Positions 1-7,632 are shown, counted from the stretch's first letter. The stretch: DNA of 14,195 nt from Candidatus Bathyarchaeota archaeon ex4484_135 (GCA_002255025.1 NJEJ01000012.1:1-14195), one strand, 5' to 3'. Program-made: numbers and translations. The notes: generated by a model from the letters alone, not told the origin.

Positions 1-102
1 GTCGAGCTGGGTGGCTGAGTAGAGGGCCGTTGCCACGAACACGCCCATGAAAAGCCAGAGTATTCCCGTGGCTATCGAAAGCCCCCTTATCGCGAGCCTC
101 AC
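1..102 (-). CDS. Small membrane protein, N-terminal fragment (runs off window)
   Basis: Reading the minus strand from a GTG at 102 gives an open frame of 34 codons that continues past the window edge. The visible protein begins MRLAIRGLSIATGILWLFMG and then VFVATALYSATQLD, that is, a short basic start followed by one hydrophobic segment (about residues 8-28), so the N-terminus is probably membrane-inserted. The start is supported by a strong Shine-Dalgarno GGAGGT at 116-111, eight bases upstream. It lies 35 bases downstream of another small membrane-protein gene on the same strand and is probably the last visible member of that operon. No family can be assigned from 34 residues; it may be a third related copy of the two proteins upstream. 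Confidence 0.6.
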   Translation of the reverse strand, partial: MRLAIRGLSIATGILWLFMGVFVATALYSATQLD

Positions 103-137
103 GGCTGCTCACCTCCAGGTCCGTAGCCCGCCAGGTT

Positions 138-506
138 CTACGCTGACTCCACGCCCGGGTATGCGGTTGGAGGTGCCGACGGAGGTGGAGCAGGAGCAGA
201 CGGGAGAGGCCTTGGAGGTGCCCTTGCAGGTGCCTTGGGCAGGGGCATCCTGAACAGCTGGGCCCCTCGGCTGGTCAAGGTAACGCCAGCCCATCCCATC
301 ACGCCGAGGAACATGACCATTATGCAGCTCTTGACCAGAGGGCCTAAGACGGCTGTAAAGGCCTCCCACGGGTTAGCAGCACCTGTCACGAGGAGCTTGA
401 GCTGCGTGGCCTCGAGGAACGCGTTATAGGCACAGTAGAACGTGAACAGGACGAGACCTATCCCGACGGCCAATAGGGCTGCTCCAGCTGCTTTAGCCGC
501 CTCCAT
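138..506 (-). CDS. Two-helix membrane protein with proline/alanine-rich tail
   Basis: This is a 122-residue protein that I do not recognise as a named family. Two hydrophobic segments are visible: residues about 9-31, ending in FYCAYNAFL, and about 57-80, containing MVMFLGVMGWAGV. They are joined by a short polar loop containing NPWEAF. After the second helix comes SRGAQLFR and then a low-complexity tail of about 35 residues rich in Pro and Ala, a likely flexible cytoplasmic or external extension. The ATG at 506 has a Shine-Dalgarno GGAG seven bases upstream. It follows another small membrane protein in the same direction and shares with it the pattern of a first helix ending AYxAF, so the two are probably tandem paralogues. 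Hyperthermophilic archaea often carry such small two-helix proteins of unknown role; function here is unknown. Confidence 0.7.
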   Translation of the reverse strand: MEAAKAAGAALLAVGIGLVLFTFYCAYNAFLEATQLKLLVTGAANPWEAFTAVLGPLVKSCIMVMFLGVMGWAGVTLTSRGAQLFRMPLPKAPARAPPRPLPSAPAPPPSAPPTAYPGVESA

Positions 507-541
507 AACCTATCTCCTACTCTATTCGCCCTCTAGCTCCT

Positions 542-772
542 TTATAAGCCTCTCGGCCGGTTCCTCTGAACGCCTCGATAGCTCCTCAAGACCAGCCTCA
601 CGCCCAGGAGGCCAGTTATCAGCTCGAGGAAGTTGATGTTGAGTGGCCATCTCACCCCTGCACCTCCGGAGATAGCCGCGAATGCCTGGTAAGCCATCGA
701 GAAGGCAGCTAGGACCAACAGCACGCCTAATGCCAGGGCCAGGACGCTTAGTGCCACACGCACCAAGGTCAC
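542..772 (-). CDS. Small membrane protein, probably frameshifted or internally deleted
   Basis: A 76-codon frame starts at GTG 772. The N-terminus has one clear hydrophobic helix (about residues 6-32, ending AYQAF), resembling the neighbouring 122-residue protein. After NFLELITGLLG (about residue 57) the frame becomes arginine-rich (RSYRGVQRNRPRGL) and stops at 542. Another frame on the same strand over about 522-610 reads EAGLEELSRRSEE and then PAERLIKELEGE before a stop at 522. This is a far more natural acidic, helical C-terminus, and it ends 15 bases before the next gene. The second membrane helix present in the paralogue is missing between the two pieces. I infer a deletion of that helix with a frame change, or a sequence error. 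A TATA-like box at 791-799 is 23 bases upstream of the GTG, consistent with a leaderless start. Function unknown. Confidence 0.55.
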   Translation of the reverse strand: MTLVRVALSVLALALGVLLVLAAFSMAYQAFAAISGGAGVRWPLNINFLELITGLLGVRLVLRSYRGVQRNRPRGL

Positions 773-790
773 GTAGGAAGATGCTCGGGC

Positions 791-799
791 ATTAAATAA
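791..799 (-). promoter_or_regulatory. TATA-like box for the small membrane-protein operon
   Basis: The minus strand reads TTATTTAAT here. Its centre is about 23 bases upstream of the GTG at 772, so transcription would start at about the start codon (leaderless). It forms half of a divergent promoter region with the box at 821-832. Confidence 0.5.
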
Positions 800-820
800 G
801 CCTTGGCCTTCCTCTCGTAA

Positions 821-832
821 TTCTTAATAAGC
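821..832 (+). promoter_or_regulatory. TATA-like box for the GTPase-roadblock operon
   Basis: The plus strand reads TTCTTAATAAGC, centred about 34 bases before the ATG at 861. This predicts a leader of only a few bases. The same spacing is seen at several other genes in this window. Confidence 0.5.
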
Positions 833-860
833 TAGTTTTGTAACCTCTGCAAGGGCCCCA

Positions 861-1445
861 ATGAGGACTTTCAAGATAGTGTTGGCCGGGGATGGCGGGG
901 TCGGCAAGACCACCTTACTTGACGCCTTCAGGCTCGGCAAGTTCTTCCAGCACAAGACTACCATAGGTTTGAGCATAAGCCTCTGTACGGTCAACTTAGA
1001 GCGTGGTGTGAAGTGCAAGCTCATAGTATATGACTTCAGCGGGCAGCCGAGGTTCATGAGGTTGGCCCACGAGATACCACGCATCATAAGAGGGGCCCAG
1101 GGGGCCATCTTGGTCTTTGACCTCTCTTCCTTTGCCACCCTCTTGGTCCTAGATCAGTGGGCCGACATAATAAGGAGGGTGAACGGGGACATACCGATAA
1201 TCCTCGTGGGCACCAAGGCTGACCTCGAGCCTGAGGTCGGCGAAGACGACATTCGGGAGTTCGCGGAGAGGTTGGGGGCCAGGGCCTTTGTGAAGACCTC
1301 CTCCAAGCTCATGCTTAACGTGGACAAGCCCTTCAAGCTCTTGGTACAAATGATGATGGAAAGGCAAGAGGCATATACACCACTAGCAGTTAGGTTTATG
1401 AGTAGTGAGATCCGAATGAAAGCGGAGGATGGGCAGAGTGGCTAG
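861..1445 (+). CDS. Ras/Rab/Arf-like small GTPase
   Basis: This 194-residue protein has all five motifs of the Ras superfamily in order: G1 P-loop GDGGVGKTT (residues 10-18), a G2 threonine in TTIG (about 34), G3 DFSGQ (58-62), G4 GTKAD (117-121) and G5 TSSK (146-149). G3 has Phe-Ser between Asp and Gly, and Gln62 occupies the position of the Ras catalytic glutamine, so hydrolysis is probably intact. There is no signal peptide, membrane segment or C-terminal prenylation cysteine, so it is expected to be cytosolic. It overlaps by a few bases the gene for a Roadblock/LC7 protein, a family that includes MglB, the GTPase-activating partner of bacterial MglA. A functional pair is therefore likely. 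Substrate pathway and cellular process are unknown. TATA spacing supports the ATG at 861. Confidence 0.9.
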   Translation: MRTFKIVLAGDGGVGKTTLLDAFRLGKFFQHKTTIGLSISLCTVNLERGVKCKLIVYDFSGQPRFMRLAHEIPRIIRGAQGAILVFDLSSFATLLVLDQWADIIRRVNGDIPIILVGTKADLEPEVGEDDIREFAERLGARAFVKTSSKLMLNVDKPFKLLVQMMMERQEAYTPLAVRFMSSEIRMKAEDGQSG

Positions 1446-1854
1446 GACAGAGGAGCTTAGAAACCTACTGCTCTCCATAAGAGATGAAGTCCCGGGCGTC
1501 AGGGCTCTGGCCGTCATAAGTTATGATGGCTTCGTCATAGAGAGCTTCATGCCGTCGAGCGTTGACGAGGACCTCATGGCCGCTATGGGCTCTTCCGTCC
1601 TCAGCATAGCGGAGCGGATGGGGATAGACCTAGGCCTCGGGAACTTCGAGCTCGGGATAGTAGCTGGTGCTGATGGCTATCTCCTCCTGACGAAGGCTGG
1701 TGAAGAAGCCATACTGATGGTCCTCGTGAACAAGGATGTCAAGCTCGGTGTTGCCCTCTACTCCGTGAAGAAGGCCGCCAACAAGGTGGCCAAGCTATTA
1801 GAAGGGATCCCCGTGGGAGAACTCGTAGCTTCCAGGTGGGCCGAGGGGGCCTAG
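1438..1854 (+). CDS. Roadblock/LC7-domain protein (MglB-like GTPase partner)
   Basis: This 138-residue protein has the size and pattern of a single Roadblock/LC7 domain: an N-terminal amphipathic helix (TEELRNLLLSIRDEV), a strand with VRALAVISYDGFVIES, a central helix, then strands FELGIVAGADGYLLLTKAG and EEAILMVLVNKDVKLGVAL and a C-terminal helix rich in Lys and Ala. Such domains dimerise and bind small GTPases, where they act as activating proteins or scaffolds. I prefer the GTG at 1438, because GGAGG at 1424-1428 is then nine bases upstream; an ATG at 1429 would abut that GGAGG with no spacer. The start overlaps the stop of the GTPase gene by eight bases, implying translational coupling. 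It ends ten bases from the convergent hel308 gene. Confidence 0.85.
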   Translation: MARTEELRNLLLSIRDEVPGVRALAVISYDGFVIESFMPSSVDEDLMAAMGSSVLSIAERMGIDLGLGNFELGIVAGADGYLLLTKAGEEAILMVLVNKDVKLGVALYSVKKAANKVAKLLEGIPVGELVASRWAEGA

Positions 1855-1864
1855 AGGGCTGTCT

Positions 1865-4108
1865 TCAGCCTGAGGAATACTCGAGGAGGCTCTTCTGTAC
1901 CCATTCTTCCCTCTTGACCGCCTTGAGGTCTTCCTCCGTTATCCTCGCACCTAACTGCTCCTTTATGCTCAAGGCCAACTTAGGCCCTATGCCCGGGACC
2001 TTCAACAGTTCCTCTACAGACGCCTCCCTCAGGTCATCTAAGGTCTTAAAACCAGAGGCATAGAGGAGCCTGGCCCTGACACGCCCTACGCCCTTCAGGC
2101 TCACGAGCGGGAGTAGCTCCTCCTTGACGCCGTGCTCGACCCTCTTCATGAGGACCGTTAGCTTGACGGCCGCGTCCTTCTGGCCGAACAGGAGGGCCAG
2201 CTCCCTCGACGCGTATAGCAGCCAGCGGCCCGTCTCCACGAGCCTGTAGAGGTCCCCGGGTTGGACATCGAATTCTCTCAATATGGCGTCCTCGGGCTCC
2301 TCCTCTATCCACGCCTTGAGCGTCCTAGCCACCTTGAGCTCGCCCAAGAACTCCTCAAAGCCTATGGCATCTATCTCCGGGTCTGGAGGAGCGAAGAACA
2401 GCTCTCCCTCGTGCTCGTCCAAGAAGGCCGCAAGCTCCTCCAGCTCACGCCTGTAAGGCCTCAGCTTGGGCCACATATCCGGCGTATGTGCTATCAGGTG
2501 GAGGAAGCTCAGGTCCGTAAGCTCCCTTGGGCCCGGGCTCGTCAAGGCATCCCTTATGATGACGGCTGTCTCTGGGTCCACGTAGAGCTCCGAGACCCTC
2601 TTGCCGAAGCGGGTGGCTCTGAGGCCCCCCTGGTTCCTGATGACCATACCTTTTTCCTCGAGGAACGACAGGGCCTTCTTCACCACGAACCTCATGGTCC
2701 CCAAGCCGTACTGATGGGCGTAGAAGGTCTTCGAGAAGAAATCCCAGAGCTCTTCCTCTGTCCTGGCGTAGCCAGCTGCTATGCTAGCTAGGACGTGCGG
2801 CCGCACCGTCCTCTCGCTCGCCAGCTTGGACCATATACGCTCCGGCTCAGCCTCCACGTAGGCCCTCATGAGGAACTCCTGTTCTTCCTCCGTCCGGGCC
2901 AAGATGACAGCCTCGCCTACCTCGTCATATTTCGGCCTGCCAGCCCTGCCCACCATCTGCTTGTAGTCGAGGACACTCATGTCGTAGTAGCCATAGCCGG
3001 GCTCGTAACGCCTGTAATCATATATGACGACCGTCCTGGCCGGGAGGTTGACGCCATAAGCCAGGGTGGGCGTGGCCGTGAGGACCTTTATGTGGCCGGA
3101 CCTGAACTCCCGCTCGATCAACCGCCTGTGGGGCCCGCTCAGGCCAGCGTGGTGGAAGGCAACTCCGTGCCTGACCAGTTCTGCCAAGAGCTCGCTGAGC
3201 CTTGTCTTCTCGCCCAGGGAAAGCACCGCATCGGCCACCCTGGCCAAGAGGTCCCTCAGGGCGTTCGACAGCCTTTCCTCCACGAAGTTGGCTAGCTTCT
3301 TCGCCATGCTGACGGCCCTACGCCTCGTCCCAACGAATATCAGGGCCTGCCCGCCCAGCCTGAGCGTCCTGTCTATCAAGGCATGCAGCGGCTTATTGAC
3401 ACCATCAGGACCCAGGTCGAGGACCTCGCCATCCTTGAACCACACCTCGCCCCTGTAGAGGACGCCCTCCCTGAGCTTCACAGGCCTCCAATCCGTATCG
3501 ACCGTGCTCGCGTCCAGCCACTCGGCCAGCTCGCCCGCATTGCTGACCGTGGCCGAGAGGGCCAGAACCTGGATGCCCGGGTTGACCTGCCTCATCCGGG
3601 CCAACACAACCTCGAGGGTGGGCCCCCTGTCCGGGAAGGTCAGCAGGTGGACTTCATCGGCCACGACGAGCGTTACCTGCCTCACCCAGGGAGGCTTGTG
3701 CCTCAGGATGGAATCTGCCTTCTCGTTCGTCGTGATTATTATGTCCGCACTAGCCAGCTCGAGCTCGGGGCTATCGTAATCGCCCGTCGATATGGTCACC
3801 CTCACGTGGCTGCCGTCCGGCTTCCTCACGGCCTCGAAACGCTTGAACTCGTCATACTTCTCGTTCGCCAGGGCCCTCAGGGGCGTCAGGTAGAGGACCT
3901 TGCCCCCACGCTCTAGGACGTGCTTCATGGCGCACAAGACGGCCACAAGTGTCTTGCCCGAGGCCGTGGGGCTGGCTAAGACTAGGTTGCGGCCCTCTAA
4001 GACGCCGAACCTTATGGCCTCTTCTTGAGGAGGGAAGAGCTCCACTATGCCCTGCTCCCTCAAGATGGCCTTGACCTGCCCGTCAACCGGCAGCTCGTCA
4101 ATCCTCAA
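1865..4108 (-). CDS. hel308: Hel308-type superfamily 2 DNA helicase
   Basis: This 747-residue ATP-dependent 3'-5' helicase belongs to the archaeal Hel308 (Ski2-like, HelQ-related) family, which acts on stalled replication forks. Visible motifs, numbered from the TTG at 4108, are a Q motif with PPQ (26-28), Walker A ASPTASGKT (45-53), LTPLRALANE (74-83), Walker B DEVH (151-154), SAT (185-187), TPTLAYGVNLPAR (346-358) and motif VI QMVGRAGRP (384-392). A winged-helix/ratchet region follows, then a C-terminal helix-hairpin-helix pair with LKGVGRVRA (671-679) and VPGIGPKLA (704-712). The frame is open to an ATG at 4153. However, family members begin like LRIDELPVDG, matching the TTG, which lies ten bases after the mcm stop with GAGG upstream. 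It is the last gene of gins23-mcm-hel308, suggesting co-expression with the replicative helicase. Confidence 0.95.
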   Translation of the reverse strand: MRIDELPVDGQVKAILREQGIVELFPPQEEAIRFGVLEGRNLVLASPTASGKTLVAVLCAMKHVLERGGKVLYLTPLRALANEKYDEFKRFEAVRKPDGSHVRVTISTGDYDSPELELASADIIITTNEKADSILRHKPPWVRQVTLVVADEVHLLTFPDRGPTLEVVLARMRQVNPGIQVLALSATVSNAGELAEWLDASTVDTDWRPVKLREGVLYRGEVWFKDGEVLDLGPDGVNKPLHALIDRTLRLGGQALIFVGTRRRAVSMAKKLANFVEERLSNALRDLLARVADAVLSLGEKTRLSELLAELVRHGVAFHHAGLSGPHRRLIEREFRSGHIKVLTATPTLAYGVNLPARTVVIYDYRRYEPGYGYYDMSVLDYKQMVGRAGRPKYDEVGEAVILARTEEEQEFLMRAYVEAEPERIWSKLASERTVRPHVLASIAAGYARTEEELWDFFSKTFYAHQYGLGTMRFVVKKALSFLEEKGMVIRNQGGLRATRFGKRVSELYVDPETAVIIRDALTSPGPRELTDLSFLHLIAHTPDMWPKLRPYRRELEELAAFLDEHEGELFFAPPDPEIDAIGFEEFLGELKVARTLKAWIEEEPEDAILREFDVQPGDLYRLVETGRWLLYASRELALLFGQKDAAVKLTVLMKRVEHGVKEELLPLVSLKGVGRVRARLLYASGFKTLDDLREASVEELLKVPGIGPKLALSIKEQLGARITEEDLKAVKREEWVQKSLLEYSSG

Positions 4109-4118
4109 GCCCCACGCC

Positions 4119-7100
4119 TCACACCTTCCTGAACCTACCTGGCCTGACCTCAAATATCATGCCGTCCCTCAGCAGTATGCCCAATAGCCTCCTTATGTCC
4201 GGCTCGCTTATGCCCTCGGGCTCTAGCTCGCGTATCAGGTCTTCCTCGCTCACGCCGTCTCCTTCATCTAACCTGCCTATGGCGTCTACCACGAGCTGGA
4301 GCTTGTCCCTGAGACTCTTCGGCTTGCCCGTCATTATGACATCTATGTCGAGCTTCTTCGTCTCTAAGTCGATGCCTACCTCCTGGAGGGACCTCTTCAT
4401 TATGTTTATGGCTGCCTCGGCGTCCTCCGCCGTCACGTATTCCCTGAGGGCCGCACGAGCTCTCGCCTCGGCAATCCTTATGAGGGACTCGAGCTGCCTG
4501 GCCGTTATGGCTATCGGGGCACCTTCTTCCTCGCTCTTAGAACGCATCTGGAGGTAGAATTCCCTTATCCTCTCTATGGCCTCGTCCGTCAGCTTGGGCT
4601 CGATCATCTTGGCGTAGCTTATGTACTTGCGTAAGAGCTCCGGCGGTATGGGCGGCTCAACGCTGGCCTCCCGAGCCCTGTGCGTCTCTAGGATGTGCTC
4701 GGCCATGCGGGCATCACGCTCCTTCTCCGGCACGTCCCTTATGACGAATATCAGGTCGAAACGGGAGAGTATGGTTATCGGGAGCGAGATGTTTTCCACC
4801 ACGGACCTGTAGGGGTCATAACGGCCCAGGGCTGGGTTCGCAGCCGCCAGGACGGCTGTTCTGGCATTTAGAGTAGCCACAATACCTCCCTTTGCTATGG
4901 ATATCGTTTGCTGCTCTAATGCCTCATGAATGGCGACCCTGTCCTCGGGCCTCATCTTCTCAATTTCATCTATGGCCGCCACGCCCTTATCGGCGAGGAC
5001 CAACGCACCGGCCTCGAGGCTCATGCCACCGCCTGCTTCCTTCACGACAGCAGCCGTGTTGTGGACCACGAAGCCGTTGGCTATGAAGCAGTGGGCCCCT
5101 TCTACCGTCAGGTCGTAAACGGTGAAGTCCCCCTCCAACTTCTCCACGCCCGTGACCTTGAGGAAGGAGAGCTTCCCCCTCACCTTGTAGTTCCTGTGGC
5201 CTTTCTTCCTCGCTATCATGGCTTCTAGCTTCTCCTGCCTCTCCTCGTCGCTGAACCCTATCAGGTCCCTGAACTTGGCCAGGGATTCCCTATCGTAGAT
5301 GCATACCTCGTAGCGGCTCCCGGACCTTATCACGCATCCGGTCTTCCTGACCTTGGCTTCCTTGGGAGGCCTGACCGTGAGGGTGCTCATGATGCCGAAC
5401 CTGAGCAAGAGCATCCTGACCTGTTCGGCCAGCGTCCGGTTCGCCGTCGAGAAGCTGACACATTTCCCACCTGATATGCCACCATCGTCCGTGAAAAGCT
5501 GCCTTAGGAAGGCGGCTACCAATCTGTTGGGCAACCTCGCTATTTCCTCAGGTATCTCCAACTTGCCGTGCTTCCGGCCCACGGGCACGCCAAATCTCAT
5601 GAGGAGTTCCGCTATCAACCTGTTCGAGAACTTGACGAAGTAGCATTCCTCCCTCGGATCCTTCCTGACCTTAACATCAAGGCCGAACAGCCCTTTCACG
5701 AGCTCCTTGAACTTCTCCACATATCTTATATCACCCTTGAAATAGCCTATCGTGAAGCACTTCTTCCTCTTGTCCTGTGTTATCTCACCGTTCGCATAGA
5801 TGTGGCCGAGGAACTCCATGAACTTCTCGTTCACGCACACCGGGAGCTTGACGATTTCCCGTCCTCTGTAGCTCTTGTAATAGAACGCCCTCACGTTCTC
5901 CGCCAGCTCACGCATGCTCACCCCGAGCAGGGAGCATATCTTCTTCAGCTGGCCCACCCTGGGCTTCAACTTGCCCTTGGGCCACCAGTGATACAGCTTG
6001 TTCTCGTCCAAGCCCAGCACATTAGCTGCTCTCCTGAGCGTCCCGTAGCGTTCCCTCAGCCTCGCTATCAGCCTTCTTAAGAACCTGAGCTCGCAATCGC
6101 AGAACACATCGTCGCCCACGTAATCTATCATGAGGGGTGGCTCGCCGCCCAGGTTCGGTAGCTCGGTCACGTGGACCAGATAGTCGCCGGGCTTTACCTC
6201 ACAGGCCCTACGCCACTTAAGGCCCCTACCATTGTAGCACAACACCTGGGTCTCCGGCGTCGTGACTAGCTCCTTCCCCATGCGGGTCCTTATGGCGATC
6301 AGCTCACGAGCTTTCAGCCGGTAGAAAGACATGGCCTCCCTTACGGCCACCCCAGATTGCCCGAAGGCACAGACCTTGACCGGGTTAGGCCTCACGGAGA
6401 CCCATACGCCATCTGATAGCTTCAGCTCCCCACGAGACAGCTCGTATTCCACGAGGTCAGCTATCCTGACAGGCCCCTTCTCGGTGTAAATGAGCGTGTC
6501 GCCCGAGACACATAGGCCAGCTGCCGTGCTCCCCCTCCCGCTCGTGTAGAGGCCCCTAGGGGCTATCCTAGCCACGTACTGCAGGAGGGCACTCTTGCCC
6601 GTGCCGGGGTCCCCTATGAGGAGGACGTGGATGTCGCCCCTCTTACGGACATCGGGCAGCTCCTTTGTGACGCCCCCGAAGAGCAGGTACATTATGGCCT
6701 CCTTTATGTGCTCGTAGCCGTATATAGACGGGGCTATGGACCTTATTATCTTCTCGTGGATGTTCGGGTCCTTGGCGAGCTTCCTTATCTCCTCTTCTTC
6801 CTCCGGGCTTATCTCGACGGCCTCGGCTTCCCTGGTGGCCACCTCTATGTTGTTCGCTTCTATATACATCTCAAGGCCCTTCCTGGCCGAGGAGCTGGCC
6901 ACCCTGACGATGCCCGTCACGACCACCCTGTCGCCTGGCCTGGCCACGTCCACTAGGTCAGAGCCTATTATGCGGACGTTCACCCACCTGGGGAGCTGGC
7001 CCGGCGGGAGGTCCTCGGGCTTCTCCTGGACCCTTACCTCCTGGTAGTCCACGAACTCCGTCTTCTCCTCGTCCAGCTCGAAGGGCCCCTTGCTCTTGCA

Positions 7101-7631
7101 GTAGGGGCATGTCCTGGGCTGGGGCGGTGTCGGCACGGGCTTCCTCAGGCCTGTCAGTATGGGCTGGTCACACCTCAGGCATTTGAAGACAGCGTTCACG
7201 ACCAGGGGCCTCACGGGCGTGGCCCTGACCACTATGCCCTCTATGGAGACGAGCTTCCCTATGTAGGTCGAACTCAGCTTCCTCAGCGGCAGCAGGTCGG
7301 GGAGGCGGTTTATGCGGACCGTTACCTCTCGGACCTTCTCGGCATACTCGGGCTCCTCGATCCTGAGCTGCTCCTTGGCGATCACGCCCGCCTGGGCCAA
7401 GATGGCCGTGGGGCTCTCGATGAGGGCCTTAGCCAGCTCCGGGCTACGGGCGTATATGTCCTCGAAGTCGACGACCACGGAAGTGCACATGTCCCTGGCC
7501 ATCCTGGCTATCCTCTGCCTGTACTTCTCGGTCTTGAAGAGCTCCCTGAATACCTCGTCAACCGGCGGCCCCGCTGGCCCGGCTGGGCCAGCTCCCTCGA
7601 GGACAGCAGGCGGGTTCTCTCCTTCGGCCAG
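4119..7631 (-). CDS. mcm: Replicative helicase MCM, intein-containing, probable CTG start
   Basis: This is the hexameric ATPase that unwinds DNA at archaeal forks. Numbered from the proposed CTG at 7631 (1170 residues), it shows an N-terminal domain with a four-cysteine zinc site (C151, C154, C175, C178), Walker A GDPGTGKS (340-347), an intein (374-858), Walker B AIDEI (D888, E889), an arginine finger in LSRFDLIF (about 955-962) and a C-terminal winged helix. Removing the intein leaves about 685 residues, the usual archaeal MCM size. The first ATG (7502) would drop 43 residues, including EVFRELFKTEKYRQRIARMA, which matches the conserved N-terminal helix of archaeal MCMs. The only near-cognate start before an in-frame stop is CTG, nine bases after GGAGG. 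Walker A has GKS where I recall AKS in most archaeal MCMs. It is co-transcribed after gins23 and before hel308. Confidence 0.95.
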   Translation of the reverse strand: MAEGENPPAVLEGAGPAGPAGPPVDEVFRELFKTEKYRQRIARMARDMCTSVVVDFEDIYARSPELAKALIESPTAILAQAGVIAKEQLRIEEPEYAEKVREVTVRINRLPDLLPLRKLSSTYIGKLVSIEGIVVRATPVRPLVVNAVFKCLRCDQPILTGLRKPVPTPPQPRTCPYCKSKGPFELDEEKTEFVDYQEVRVQEKPEDLPPGQLPRWVNVRIIGSDLVDVARPGDRVVVTGIVRVASSSARKGLEMYIEANNIEVATREAEAVEISPEEEEEIRKLAKDPNIHEKIIRSIAPSIYGYEHIKEAIMYLLFGGVTKELPDVRKRGDIHVLLIGDPGTGKSALLQYVARIAPRGLYTSGRGSTAAGLCVSGDTLIYTEKGPVRIADLVEYELSRGELKLSDGVWVSVRPNPVKVCAFGQSGVAVREAMSFYRLKARELIAIRTRMGKELVTTPETQVLCYNGRGLKWRRACEVKPGDYLVHVTELPNLGGEPPLMIDYVGDDVFCDCELRFLRRLIARLRERYGTLRRAANVLGLDENKLYHWWPKGKLKPRVGQLKKICSLLGVSMRELAENVRAFYYKSYRGREIVKLPVCVNEKFMEFLGHIYANGEITQDKRKKCFTIGYFKGDIRYVEKFKELVKGLFGLDVKVRKDPREECYFVKFSNRLIAELLMRFGVPVGRKHGKLEIPEEIARLPNRLVAAFLRQLFTDDGGISGGKCVSFSTANRTLAEQVRMLLLRFGIMSTLTVRPPKEAKVRKTGCVIRSGSRYEVCIYDRESLAKFRDLIGFSDEERQEKLEAMIARKKGHRNYKVRGKLSFLKVTGVEKLEGDFTVYDLTVEGAHCFIANGFVVHNTAAVVKEAGGGMSLEAGALVLADKGVAAIDEIEKMRPEDRVAIHEALEQQTISIAKGGIVATLNARTAVLAAANPALGRYDPYRSVVENISLPITILSRFDLIFVIRDVPEKERDARMAEHILETHRAREASVEPPIPPELLRKYISYAKMIEPKLTDEAIERIREFYLQMRSKSEEEGAPIAITARQLESLIRIAEARARAALREYVTAEDAEAAINIMKRSLQEVGIDLETKKLDIDVIMTGKPKSLRDKLQLVVDAIGRLDEGDGVSEEDLIRELEPEGISEPDIRRLLGILLRDGMIFEVRPGRFRKV
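5058..6512 (-). mobile_element. MCM intein with degenerate LAGLIDADG homing endonuclease
   Basis: This 485-residue in-frame intervening protein lies between GRGSTAAGL and TAAVVKEAGG of the MCM ATPase domain, just after Walker A. It starts with Cys (CVSGDTLIYTEKG, block A) and ends FVVHN (block G, penultimate His and final Asn), followed by Thr as the +1 nucleophile, so splicing looks possible. Block F is VYDLTVEG. Block B reads TPET where the usual pattern is TxxH. The central part has two LAGLIDADG-type motifs: block C LGHIYANGEI (intein residue 241 is Asn in place of the catalytic Asp) and block E FLRQLFTDDGGI (Asp343 intact). Between the splicing part and the endonuclease lies a helix-turn-helix-like segment (about 144-215). 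I infer that splicing is retained while the homing nuclease is weakened or dead. Confidence 0.93.
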
Positions 7632-7632
7632 G

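Noticed and set aside
1347..1360. ATGATGATGG as a box C of another guide RNA
   Set aside because: It is inside the GTPase coding sequence and no D or D' box (CTGA) follows at guide spacing.
2261..3916. Several plus-strand open frames opposite hel308 (176, 166 and 177 codons)
   Set aside because: They overlap a gene with complete helicase motifs on the other strand and show no domain, start signal or promoter of their own.
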